From: Pardosa pseudoannulata
Taxonomy: Eukaryota > Arthropoda > Arachnida > Araneae > Lycosidae
NCBI GenBank assembly: GCA_032207245.1
Contig: CM063509.1
Location: 1,814,227-1,878,226 of the forward strand
Direction: 5' to 3'
DNA: 64,000 nucleotides
The position numbers and the translations under genes were made by a program. A model generated the notes under the pieces. It saw only the letters and a list, made by a program, of their open reading frames with translations, was not told the origin of the DNA and ran no database searches. Positions 1 to 11,768 of this stretch are shown here, one piece after another. Position 1 is the stretch's first letter. The number at the start of each line of letters is the position of its first letter.

Positions 1-2114
1 TGAATATAGGATGTGTGATTGGGTAGTACTTGATGTTGATTTACTCAGACAGATATCTGTATATCACATAAATTTCCTCATTTAGCGCATGTAGCTTAAG
101 AAATCAATGTTGCCAACTTTCAAAGACAAAATTATGGATTGTAGATCCTAAATTTATGGTATTGATTGAAAAATTATCAAACAATTTTGTAACAATTTAA
201 AGTAGTCTCAATAGATAAGACTTGTACAAAATATTTTTCTCCATTTCTTCCATCAAAACCCCTAATATAGTTAGATAAAAAAAATTCAAATTTTTGCTGA
301 AGTACCTTATTTCCAAACTGTATATTTTCAGAAAAACACCTTTTTACAAAAAATATGTAAATACTTTTATATGAATTACTAAACATTTTTCTAACATATC
401 ATATTTTGCTTTAAATGAAACACAATTTCACACACTAATCAATACAATGAGTAATGAAAACACATAGAAACAGCAAAATCTTACTCATTTAAAATTTTAG
501 TTTAATTTGCATAATTTAAGTTATTATGGCTTTTAGGATAATTTACTAAAATTCCAGTCAGTAAACTAGAAATATTTAAATGAAATAATATATGTAGTTT
601 TTTAGAAAAATTATTGCAATAGTAATTAAAACTCTTGTAGAATTAGTTTTTTTCGGGTTACAGTTACATTACTTTTCTTTTAATTCTAGTATCTACTATT
701 TTATTGTACAAATTAAGAAATTATCATACAATTTTTCAAAATTATGTAACACTTTTAAGATATTTTTTATTGTACAGAATCTTAAGTGAGATACTACTGA
801 AGAACCAGGTGCCCCTCCTATTTTTTGCGGTATTAAATGGAACCAACCCTTTTGCGAAGAAACAGAAAGGCTGTGTTTTTAGCGGCAGCAGATTTTTGAC
901 AGAAATAACGTGGCCATACTTATAGTACGCTATGGAAAAAAAAAATAATAGTGCAATTAATGCCAACAAAAGGGGGAAATTAAGAGTTAAGTTATACTTG
1001 AATTCTTATAAATATTGTTTATCCATATATTGTTTGTGAATATTTAATGTAATTAAGGGAAGTTAATTTTGAAACATTAAGATATTTTTTTTTTTTTTTT
1101 AGATTTGTAAAATAATCTCTGATTTTTAGAACTAAACAATTAAAATATTTTATTTTATATGATATGAAACCAATATTAAATAAATAAATAAATAATACTA
1201 AAAAACTATCGTACTAATATAGTTCAAATTTTCAAAGATCATTAAATGTTAGTACTTTTTGAATTTAAAGATTCATTTGGAATTTATAGTATTGAACTTT
1301 TTTTTTTACCAAGGGGGGCCCCCCGTAAATGTTGTAACAATTAATTTATTAAGCTTATTTGCAATTTCATATTAATTTCTATTGTATCAATAAGCAAAAT
1401 AAACTGAAACACATTAACTATAGAAAACAATACTGAATTCAGCCCCAGTTATAAAAATAAAACACCAAACCATCCAATTCGTGCAAGAACGTGAAATATC
1501 ACTTTAAAATAAAATACATCACCATTATAAAATAATTTAAATTTCAAAGTAAATTAATTACTCAATAAACATAGCCCATTACAAAATAGTAATTCAATTT
1601 TATTTATAATTAATCCATCCAAATCATAAAAATAATTAGACCTAATGGATGAGAATGTACTGTAAACCAGCAAGAAATATTATCCTAACAGAAATGATAG
1701 AATATGAGTTTTAAATTTTTGGTGAAATCACCGCTGGCCACCCAACCAATGAATTTAATTTCGCAATTTTATAACCCAGTGAGAATTAGGCACATTTCAT
1801 ATGTTATAAAGGGTTGCATAAAGAGAGCCTGCTCTGGAATGAACAAAAATTTAAAAATGAGAGGGCAAAAAGAGTAGTGAATAGTACCGGTTGCCATACT
1901 TGGCACTTTATTGTCCATTTGGCAGGGGGCACCCACATGTTCAGCCAAGCCTCTAAGTTATCAAACATATATGATAATTATTGTATGTTTGGCAGCACTA
2001 TAAGGAATGCTTATAGAAATGGCACAGGACTTTGTCATCATAAATTTATTTTATCCGATGATGCCTAGATGGAGATTTTCCAACTGAGTTCTTTTTTTCC
2101 ATTCTGTAAGTGCT

Positions 2115-2179
<65 letters not shown>

Positions 2180-3960
2180 ATGGTCAGTTGCAAAAACCAA
2201 GGAAGTTTTTCTTTAATAAAATACATATCCTCTTTCAAAAATCTAAACAATAGAGTTAAGACAAACAGCTATAAAGCAGTAATACAGAAAGAAAGTTAAT
2301 TTTTTATCAAGTAAAAAAAATAATGTGTGTTAAGATAAGTTTAAGGTTTAAAAGCATTCTACAAAACATTTCATTCAATATGTCAGTTTCGTTTGCTTCA
2401 ATCATTTTGCTTTTATGTGATATATTGTAGGCTATCCAATGCCAAATACTGACATTGTTCTGTAAAGTTTCACCTGATTGAGCTTTATGAGAATGTTTGA
2501 TACCCTAAAATACTTTAAAATGAAATACAATAGAATTTTAAAATTAGAAATGACAGCATTAATTAATAAAAAAAGAGGAAAGTGTAAGAATAAGGGGCCG
2601 ACGAGAACAGATAAATCTTGTGCCTTATGTTTGTTGCATCAGAGGCTCATTTCACTTAACTTGATAGGGTTCAAAACATTACTCTCACTTAATGGGGTAA
2701 GTTATCAGGGCTGTAACTAAGGTGTGGCAAAGGTGGCATCTGCCACGTGTGCATCAGTCTTAAGGGTGCCACACCGTGAAGAAAATGGGGTCCGAAAGAG
2801 AACAATTTGCCCCGAGTAAAAATAAGGAAAAGTTGAAAAATAGTTTTTTTTATTATAAAATCCAATGTGTTAATAAATGATTTTTAAAAATGAATTTTCT
2901 TATTTTTAAAATGCTTCTAGAGACTAAACTTATATATTTTCTTAAAAAAATTTACGAAACACTCCTAATATGCCTTAATACAAATCCGGGTATTCATTTT
3001 AAATTTTAAAGTTATTAAAAGTAAATTTAAATTTAGAAATTCACACATTTTCTCTGACAATTCAACGTTCAAGTAAGAACTTTTCCTCTGAAAAATACTA
3101 TTCAGTTTTATTAGCAAAATAATACCTACAAAGAGTTTTAAAATATTTTTAAGTATTAATAAAGGGGAAAATAGAAGAAAAATTAAAAATGAATGTACTA
3201 GGAACATTTTAAGAATTAACAAAATATTTTGCAAATTTATTCAGAATATATGATAGAAAAAAAATCCTGTTTACATATTTTCTCTCTAAATAAGGTGGTG
3301 CAGACCCATTTTTTTTTGCCATGGGCACTAAAGGAGCAAGTTATATTCATATGTGACTTTCTCCAAGGAGTTTTTTGAGATTAGGATGTCACTTAACATC
3401 TCAGTTTAGCTATTATATTTGGGTTCCATCTTTTACCTTTTCTATTACATTTATGTTTTGGAGCAGAAATTAATAATTGCCTAATATTGTGATATTTTAA
3501 AAATTTCTTTAGTTTGGAAAAAATGAATGCAACATTTAAAACTTGTTTTGTAATTGAATTGGAAAAATTTGTTTAGGTTCCAAATGTGACACTTTTATGA
3601 TGAAAAGCCCAAACCTATCTGGTGGCATGGTCCAGTGCACTATAGACTGCATGTACTTTAGCATGACAATGAATTCTCACAGTCTTCATTGATAACTTTT
3701 TAAATGGTATTCTAGATACAGAAACAGCTTCTAACAGCCCGAATCTTTTCTGATTTGACCTTTTATTTATATGACAAGTCCTTAAAGAGTTTGTCTTCTT
3801 TTTATTAATGAATGTTTTAATTCCAAACTTGACATGTTACTTTTATTATGTATCTTTCGGGGTTTCAAATAGAATTGCGATAACTAAGAATGGATATGAC
3901 TGGATTTATTTTCTTTCTTCTCAATGGCGATCCAAAATAAAAATAACCTGAATTAACCCT
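1..3960. other. AT-rich sequence upstream of KMT5 gene, no gene recognised
   Basis: No exon of either host gene could be placed here. The short open frames (for example 704-925 +, 1814-2068 +, 2965-3234 -) match no family I recognise. A G6C6 palindrome sits at 1313-1324. Around 2709-2770 the motif GGCAAAGGTGGCATCTGCCA resembles the ends of some hAT-type DNA transposons, but I could not find a convincing partner end. A non-coding first exon of the KMT5 gene may lie here or further upstream. Confidence 0.4.
2118..2176. repeat. (TA)n microsatellite
   Basis: An uninterrupted TA dinucleotide run of about 59 bp. It produces meaningless poly-Tyr/Ile open frames on both strands. Confidence 0.97.
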
Positions 3961-3964
3961 TTTT

Positions 3965-5480
3965 TCCCCCAAATGGATTGATGAGTTTGAAATCAGTGAA
4001 ACTAGGGAACATCATGAGTTATCTCGGCAGAGAAATCTTCTTACAGGAGTTACCAGTTCTTTCATTAACACCTGCTGCTGTTTTGCTAGCTGACATGCCA
4101 ACTACTTCAGAGTTGCTCCAGATGAAATGAGAGAATTGGATGATTGTGGAAACCCCTCCAATTTCTCTGGAAATCACAAAAATTTTGAACAACTAAAAGA
4201 TCACAATTAAGTAATCCAATCCAATCCAAAGTCTAGCAAAAAATAATTTGGAATATATTACACTCTCCACACAGTAATGCTATATGTGAAATAGTTTTCA
4301 GTACTGTGTGGAAAAACCAAATGGAATTTTAAGTCAAATCTGATTAGACAAACCGTAGAATCCCTGATGATAGAAATATGTCAATATTTTAATCAGGGTC
4401 AACAAGAAAAGCCTTTTTGAAAAAGAAGTTGTCAAAGGTAAAAAAGTTACTTATACATTATTAAATTCATAAATTTTAATTTACCCTTTATAGTTTACTA
4501 CGTTGTGTTTATTTAAACTTAATTTGCTGGATTTAATTTAGAAACCAATAAAATATGTAATTATATTTACGGTTTCCGCTCACCTGGAAAGTCATGGAAA
4601 ATCATGGATTTAGACAATGGATTAATTTTGTCATGGAAAGTCTTGATTTTTCAAGTAAAATAAGTAAAAGTCATGGAAAGTCATGGATCCGCTAAACTAT
4701 CGATTAAAAAAAATGCATTGAATTGTTTAATTCTATTTTTACTTCTCATTTAGCTGAAGTTACTGAGTTTGGTATTTATGTATTATCCTATTGACCCTAT
4801 TGCCAAGTAAACTTTGTTCACCAAGGAAACTCAAAGCAGAAAGCTTAATGGGTAGGGGGGTAAATGCATATTATTCTGGCTTTTTCTTAAATTGTAGATT
4901 AAAATTTTATTAATATAATAATAGTTATTTTTTAATAAAAATTATTTAAGATTTTTGCACAAAATATAAGTTTATCTCTAGGGATATTGTATATGAAGAT
5001 TATAGGGTTATATTTGGTTATTATTCATGGTCACCTGGATAATACCAAAGTACCCCGAAATCAAATTGGAAACATTTTGATTGAAAAATGGCTATATGAG
5101 TAAACTTAGGTATGTAGATACAACAATTTATTTTTATGTATGTGAGTTTATTGACACTTATAAAGTAAGTTTATAGTTTTTTATGATAAAATTCCTGTAA
5201 TTTTTCTAAATGCATATATTTTATTTGTATATACATCAGAAGTTTTATACTTTAACGAAAGCTTTTTAAAGTCATGGAAAATAATCTGCTAAATCAGAGA
5301 AAGTCATGAAAAGTTATGGATTTGAAAATTTTTATTTCAGCAGATACCCTGTATATTTAATTTTTTTTTAATTATATATGCAAATTGCATATGTGTGTAC
5401 TTTGTGGGTAGCATGTTAAATTTAAAAATAATGTTGCTCTTTACAGAGGTGCTTGAACTTTGGCATGTCTGTAGTACTTG
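3965..5480 (+). pseudogene. Decayed hAT transposon with transposase C-terminal domain
   Basis: At 4261-4332 the + strand reads HSPHSNAICEIVFSTVWKNQ and then a stop. This is the conserved block of the hAT C-terminal dimerisation domain (a SN..CER.FS..K pattern). Flanking frames hold further broken coding sequence from about 3965. The same element occurs inverted at about 49830-50480, where the dimerisation block is still open. The two share the downstream non-coding part as well: the AAAATATGTAATTA stretch, GGGTAGCATGTTAAATT and an end near AGAGGTGCTT. This copy is dead, with stops and frameshifts, and it is interrupted by the 782-bp hAT element at 4570-5351. Confidence 0.7.
4570..5351. mobile_element. 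Non-autonomous hAT element with 8-bp target duplication
   Basis: The element carries repeated GTCATGGAAAGTCATGG motifs near both ends, at about 4590-4690 and 5270-5320 (inner copies degraded). The outer ends are CGGTTTCCGCTCA on the left and, on the complement, CAGGGTATCTGCTGA on the right. It is flanked by a perfect 8-bp duplication TATATTTA at 4562-4569 and 5352-5359, the size expected for hAT. Nothing in it codes. It sits inside the older hAT remnant at 3965-5480. Confidence 0.82.
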
Positions 5481-5559
5481 TGAGAACTACCGATCCCATT
5501 TGCAGCTATCTGTTTAACAGAAAATATAATCTAGAACATAATAACTTACTATATATTTC

Positions 5560-5720
5560 AGAATATAAGGCTATTTGTATTAGGCGAAATATAAAAACAA
5601 TATCTAGAATGTTCAAATATGTCACCGAGAAGTGGAAAATGTTGCTAAGCAGTAAATGGGGAAAATATTTTACAATCAAATGAGCTTCGAAGTAAAATGC
5701 TTCTCAAACCTTTTTTGCCA
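5560..5720. repeat. Dispersed AT-rich repeat (AAATATGTCA-type)
   Basis: This stretch, with a TTCAAATATGTCACCGAGAA core, resembles 22540-22640 and 43780-43930. The 17814-18100 block appears to be another part of the same family. All are diverged and non-coding. I cannot assign a superfamily. Confidence 0.45.
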
Positions 5721-5776
5721 TGGCACCATTTTAAGTACTTTGTAGATAGAGGATTGGTTTCACCTGGAGACAAATA

Positions 5777-6469
5777 CGAGTCACATCCAGAAAGTAAGTT
5801 TCCCAATGTTTTCCCCTTTAAAGTAAACGTAATTAGCCGTGTCAATTGCACGTGCATAACAGATCTATGACGTATTAATCCTATGCCAGCTGGACAAGTC
5901 TCGATTTGTGCCAGTAGCGAGGTAGCAGTGGTCCGAAATGGAAACTCTCATTCCTTCTCCCGCCGCATGCAAGGTTTGGTCGGTGATCTTGAATGCACAG
6001 AGCATTGTGCCAATTGAAATTCACCGTCAGGTCTATGAGCAGAAACGGACACCCGAATACATAATTCGACGCTTTGGAGCCGCACTGATATTTCTGCTAC
6101 AGTATCATGATGACGGCGATGAGTTTCTTGACAGGATCGTCACGGGCAGTGACACTTGGATTTCGCACTTCACCCAGGAAACCAAGCATCATAGCGGATT
6201 TTTGGTCAGAACCAAGTTCAAACAGACACTGTCGGTACGGAAAGGGACGTGCATGGTGTTCTGGGACAGGAAGGCAGGTTTCCATTTGCAGGCGGCAGAC
6301 AGAGGGATATAAAAGTGGATCCTACGATACGACAAGTGTCTCCATTCTGGTGGTGGCTATGTTGAAAAATAGCTGAAACATGGGTGTACTTGTTACCAAT
6401 AAATATATCCGTGAAAGGGAGTTCTTTTTTTCTTTTAAATAGGGAAACTTACTTTCTGAATGTTCCTGG
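5777..6469 (+). mobile_element. Internally deleted mariner transposon
   Basis: Imperfect terminal inverted repeats share ACATYCAGAAAGTAAGTTTC (Y marks one mismatch). They are bounded by TA dinucleotides at 5775-5776 and 6470-6471, the mariner target duplication. At 693 bp it is about half the usual 1.3 kb. It holds an open frame at 5938-6312 encoding joined parts of a mariner transposase. It lies about 360 bp upstream of the first KMT5 coding exon. Confidence 0.88.
5938..6312 (+). pseudogene. Mariner transposase fragment (124 aa)
   Basis: The N-terminal part reads WSVILNAQSIVPIEIHRQVY, which matches the first helix-turn-helix region of mariner transposases. The second part has TGSDTWISHFTQET and KFKQTLSVRKGTCMVFWDRK, which match the block holding the first catalytic Asp (normally TGDETW) and the strand after it. 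The middle is deleted, and everything C-terminal, including the other two catalytic Asp residues, is missing. A full transposase is about 345 residues, so this product cannot be active. The open frame survives because the deletion happened to keep the phase. Confidence 0.85.
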
Positions 6470-6599
6470 TACAAGGAATCTCTTAGCATATTTTGAAAGT
6501 GGTGAGGTAAAATAACTTATATTTTAAGTTTTAATTAACGTCATGATATCTTTATTAATTTCATGGATTTACACTAACTTACTTAAATTACTGCCACTA

Positions 6600-6730
6600 C
6601 GCAAGAGGAATGAAATTTTTACTTAGATGACAATAGTTTCAACTCTGGTAATCTTATATATAAGTAAACGTTTTCATAAATTTAAGCAATTTAAGCTAAA
6701 AACAATGCTATGTTTGGCATTTTATCGATG
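6600..6730. repeat. Dispersed repeat shared with 25425-25570
   Basis: The two segments share ACTTAGATG, TTTCAACTCTGGTAA and TGCTATGTTTGGCA in the same order, with small indels. Both are non-coding. This one lies just upstream of the first KMT5 coding exon. Confidence 0.55.
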
Positions 6731-6832
6731 GCTTCTTGCTTATATGCAGTGAATAATGTGTATGTGTTAGCCTCTACAAAGAATGTTTAAAAAAGAAAAG
6801 ACTGTTGGAGGTAGCTTATTTGTATTTTTCAG

Positions 6833-6981
6833 ATGTTGGTGGAAGTGGGTTCGAAGCATCATTCCCGTTACAGTCCATCGACTGGGATGACTGCCAAGGA
6901 GCTGTGTGAGAATGACGACATGGCAACCAGTTTGGTCTTGGATGCATACCTTGGCTTCACAACACACAAGATGAACCTCAG
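6833..6981 (+). CDS. KMT5B: KMT5 coding exon 1
   Basis: This exon encodes residues 1-49 plus two bases of codon 50. It contains [20 protein letters not shown], typical of the N-terminal helical region of Suv4-20 enzymes. The acceptor is TTTTTCAG at 6825-6832 and the donor is CAG|GTAACG at 6981/6982. The ATG is the first triplet of the exon. The family usually has extra residues before this point, so the true start could be in an unseen upstream exon. Confidence 0.9.
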
Positions 6982-9227
6982 GTAACGCTCCAACTGGGAT
7001 TGGATAGTAATTATAATTTATAATTTAAAATTGGATCAAAAATAACAAGTATAAAATTAATTTATGTATATACACTCATGTCCAAAATTAACTTGACATG
7101 AATAAATTCAGATTTCTCCCAAACTGTCAATTATACTTTTATAAATTTTTCTGGAATGATGCATAACATGACATAAAAATACAAAGAACACTACTCATGG
7201 ACATCAGTGTGTATGTGTATGCATATATATGTATATGTTTGTATATATGTGTATGTTTGCGGTATGTCCACATAATTTAAAAATATTGTAGTCGTCCTTT
7301 TAAAGGAATTATTAAATATATTCACACAAATCCCCGTAGAGAAAAGAAATATTTTTATGATATCGTTTACATTGTGATCTTAAAGGAAAAAGCCATGAAA
7401 TCTGTGTGAACAACCCTTTTATTCATTATTGGAGGGAGTGTGGCTTCAGGAACGATGCCATTCTGGTAACCAATCACGTCTCTTTAATTACTTCTAGTTT
7501 ATTCTACAAAATATAGTACCTCTACAATGAGCAGGAAAAATGAATCCAACAGGGCTGTGATTCTAAATTCACGTTGCCAGGAAATGAGTGTTTGCCACCA
7601 TTATTATAAAAAATGTTCTGTAGAATTTGTTGATAGGGAATCTAGATATTCAATGGAAAACAGAAAACATTTATGTTAGGATTTTACTTTAATAGAATTT
7701 TATTATTACAAATATATATATGTACATATATATGCATATATGTATATACATATGTGTGTACATATATATGAACATATACATTTATCTATACATGTGTATG
7801 TATATATGTGTATATCTATATATATATACAGTAGAACTTCGATTATCCAAACCTCGATTAACCAAAACTCTTCATTAATGGAAGTCAGTTTCTTTCCCAT
7901 TTTTTTTTTCACTTTCTGCTATCATGCAAAATTTTCTCTTTACAAACATACATTTTTAAAGTTTTCTTTTTTTGCACATTCCTTTTTTATGCAAACCATC
8001 ATTTCCAATTTACGAGTGCAGATAAATATTTTGGAATTCCCTTTTCTGAAATTCCTTCTTGCAAGCACAATTCACGGTAGGAGTGTACTCTTCCTCACCG
8101 TCAAACATCCCTGTTCTAAACAAACCCTTTTGAAATTTAGAAGGTCATACTGCCGAGTCCCAGAACAATGGAATGTGTATTGCATCAATGTCAATACTAC
8201 ATATTAAACTTGATGAATTCTCGATTATCCAAAGTAGGTTCGGTCCCAGTTACTTTGGATAATCTAGGTTCTACTACATAAGATATATGTGTATATTATA
8301 TATATACATGTCAGTATGTGGGAATATGTATATAATATATAAATGTGTGTATGTATGTATATGTACATACAGTGAACTCGTAAAAATTTCCGTTGTAGCA
8401 GTTCTAAAATAAAGTTCTTATTAATCTTGTGCCGTTCTCTTCAATGTGGCCAGACTGCATCATTTGTTATTACTCTTAGCTGTTTAAGCCTTCTCCTTGC
8501 CCAGTAGCTTGGGCAAGTAAAAACAATAGGGGCTGCATAATTATTGTGACTAGAGGAAATAACTTGTTACATATATATATGTATGTATGAATGTATGAAT
8601 ATATGCATGTATATATATAAATGTATATATGTGTGTATGCATACATATGTGTATATTTGTATAATTATATTATATTGGTCTATAATTAATATAGGTGGCT
8701 GTGCTTAATTTAAAATATTTTTATTATATATATATATGTTGGGGTCTAGTAAACGACACTAGAGTCCTCACATCAATTTCATATCTTTATTCAAATCTCA
8801 TAGCACACTACTTTCCAATCATCTTCGATGGCGTCGCACATTAGCGCCCAACCTTTAACAAAGGCAGGCTTAGCTGCTTCGGGTAGCCATGTCAATATAT
8901 TCATATGTGTATCTGTATATACATCTATGTATATGTAATGATAGCAAAAATTATCTGCCAGTTACACGTGAAAATAGCCCCAGTTATTTTCTTATCCCGG
9001 GCCTACTGGGCAAGAAGAAGACTAATTAATAATCCTAATACAGAGGAGGCTGTTAGACTATTCCATGAAAAGATGTAGAGTGTCTGGAATGGAACTTAAC
9101 TTTTATTTAAAAGCTAAGAAAACGTTATTCAGGCAAGAGCAGAGAAGGGAATAATACTTCACAACAAGAGGATGCTGAGGAACCAGCAGCTTATTCAGCA
9201 AATTTAATAGTTAATAACTTAGATTAG

Positions 9228-9259
<32 letters not shown>

Positions 9260-11715
9260 AGCATTCAGCGGGGGAATAGAATTAACTTTAAAAGACTGCC
9301 AAAAGAATTTTAAGTCTCATACACTTCTTTAGATAAGATAGTTCATGATCTGGGAGAATAGATATAAAAGATTTGATTAGGGCAAGATGAGAATTTTAAA
9401 GAATTATGATACATATGCATACGCATGTATATATAAACAAATATACATATATGTATGTGAGTGTATATGTTTATATATATATATATATATGTATAGACAG
9501 TACTGTTTATCTTAACATTAAATTAGTATTAAATGGTAGTAGTGTAAAACACAAAAGATATTTATTTACAAGCTTTATGTAATATAGTTTTTCAAGATCC
9601 AATTTTTTTTCATTTTTCTTCTCTCTTTTTTTAGCTTTAAACCTTTCAAAATGGACAAAGATAAACTCCTTGAAGGTCTGATGAGCTTTGTGGACAACCA
9701 AGATTATGAAAAAACATTCAAAGTCTTGACATCATGGGACTGGTTTCCCCGATATATGCAGACAAAGTCTCTAAACCAACAAAGTACCTTCAAAGAACAT
9801 GTGAGAATTGAAGATTTTATTTAATTATTTAATTATTATTTTTAAAGAGTGGTGTGTTCAGGTCTGCCTGAAATGCTTCCCCATCCAAAGAGATGACTTA
9901 TGACTTAAAATGGGGCTGCTCAAAAGAACACTAGCACTATGACTTATGTTCTATTGTACTAAAAGCTTCCTATTTTCCTGGTGTTAAAGAATCCCAGCAG
10001 TATAGAAAAACCATTAAGTGTCAGAGACCAATGATTGAAATTAATTTGAGCCAAGAAGTTACTTAACTCCCATGTTTGACGAGACAGTATCCAAGATGCC
10101 CCCAAAATTGAGCAGAGTAATATTCACAGTCCTATAAAGATGTGTCCTCTGCTGCTTGGCTATCAGTGATGCCTTTTGAGACAGCTGGGACCAGTCATTA
10201 TACCAATAGCCACCCGACTCAGCTCCTTAGTCTGTAACCATGAAATATTTTGGTTAAGTTCCTTTGATTGTTAGTTTTAAGCCAAGCCCCAATCATTAAA
10301 AGGTCTTTAACAATCTTCCTAACTACTTTATAAAGAAGACCAAGTGCTGTTTCTCGCCAAATTAAGGGCATCCAAGATGGTCAGCAATTTCATTACCAAA
10401 AGTATCCCTGTGTCCAGAGAAGGATAACCTTATTTATCATGGCGAATGGTGTTATAACATTCCCACACTAACTTGGACGAGAAGCAATAGTTCTGTAAGG
10501 TCAAAAGTGCAACCTGACTGTCAGAAAATATTTTTATTGTCTTGTTAGCAACCTTCCTAGCAAGGCAGTTGCTGACACAGGCTGCAATCTCAGCCTAAAA
10601 AGCAGAGGCTAGTTTACCTAGGAAGAAATAAACTGCAGAAAGTGCCAGACCCAGTTGAAGAGCCACCTGTAAATCACACCTCATCAGTCTGGGCAAAAAG
10701 TTTCTTGGGATTTTTTCACTCGCATCTTGGTGGAAAAACAACATTAAACTTGTTATTAAAATCAAAGATCTTTAACAACATCCATTCAGATCCCATCATT
10801 AGGAAAGAATGTTCAATAATCCATATATACAAGGTGTTTCCAGAAGAACTTTTCCAATGTTTTAAAAATTTCAACCTTCAGGTGCAAAGTATTGCTTCCA
10901 TTTCAACCTGTTTGTGTAGAGACAGTAGTCCTCATGAGACTGGTTAGAGTGATAGCCGTTCTTGGAAGGCTAGCGAGTTCCTGGAGCATTGTCAGGGTTC
11001 CCACGGTCCTTAAGAACTCCTTAATTTTAGCTTTCATTTTTAAGGGCCCTTAAAACTACTTAATTTTTGCCAAAGGTCCTTAAAAACTCCTTAATTTTTA
11101 AATTGGAAGGCAATCAATTTCTCCATTGACGCAATCCGCTTTCTTCACTTTTTATCAGTTTTAGCCGTATTCTCCTAACTTTTTAGTTTTGTATGTTCAG
11201 AATTATATTTGTCCAAAACTGGTTCTAAGAACGCCAGTACGGGTAATAAGTACTGTTCAAAGAACATATATATAAAGAATATATAAAATATTTGTAATGT
11301 TCGTAACATTCTTTTATACTTTCTAGCCAAAAGGGCAGTATTAATAATAAAGAAAATATTCAAATACATATATGTTTTCAGTGTACCATTATAGTAATTC
11401 AAAATTCCTTTCCTTGATATCCTTAAAAAATTATGAAAATACTTTTAGTTTATTAGTACTTTTTATGGTTACGAGCTAGAAAACTTATTTGATAAATAAT
11501 CTTTCACATACTGTAAAGGTTTAAAGAATAAAGTCGGCTGCCCTTTCCTGATAGCTAACAGTCATGCAAATTTTAATTAAACAAAGCATGGAGGGTGGAG
11601 GGTTTGTAGATATTTCAGTTACTTATGGAAGTTTAATTTTCCTTGCATTCAATGTGATAGAAAAGTCTAAAACTTTCTTCTTTCCTAGGCAACATCGGGT
11701 ATAATCAGCCAGTGT

Positions 11716-11768
<53 letters not shown>

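Noticed and set aside
1814..2068. 84-codon frame in a less AT-rich patch
   Set aside because: I recognise no domain, and there are no convincing splice sites linking it to KMT5.
7740..8207. 155-codon open frame on the + strand
   Set aside because: It starts in a TATATG microsatellite and runs through the pogo-like MITE, with no transposase motif.
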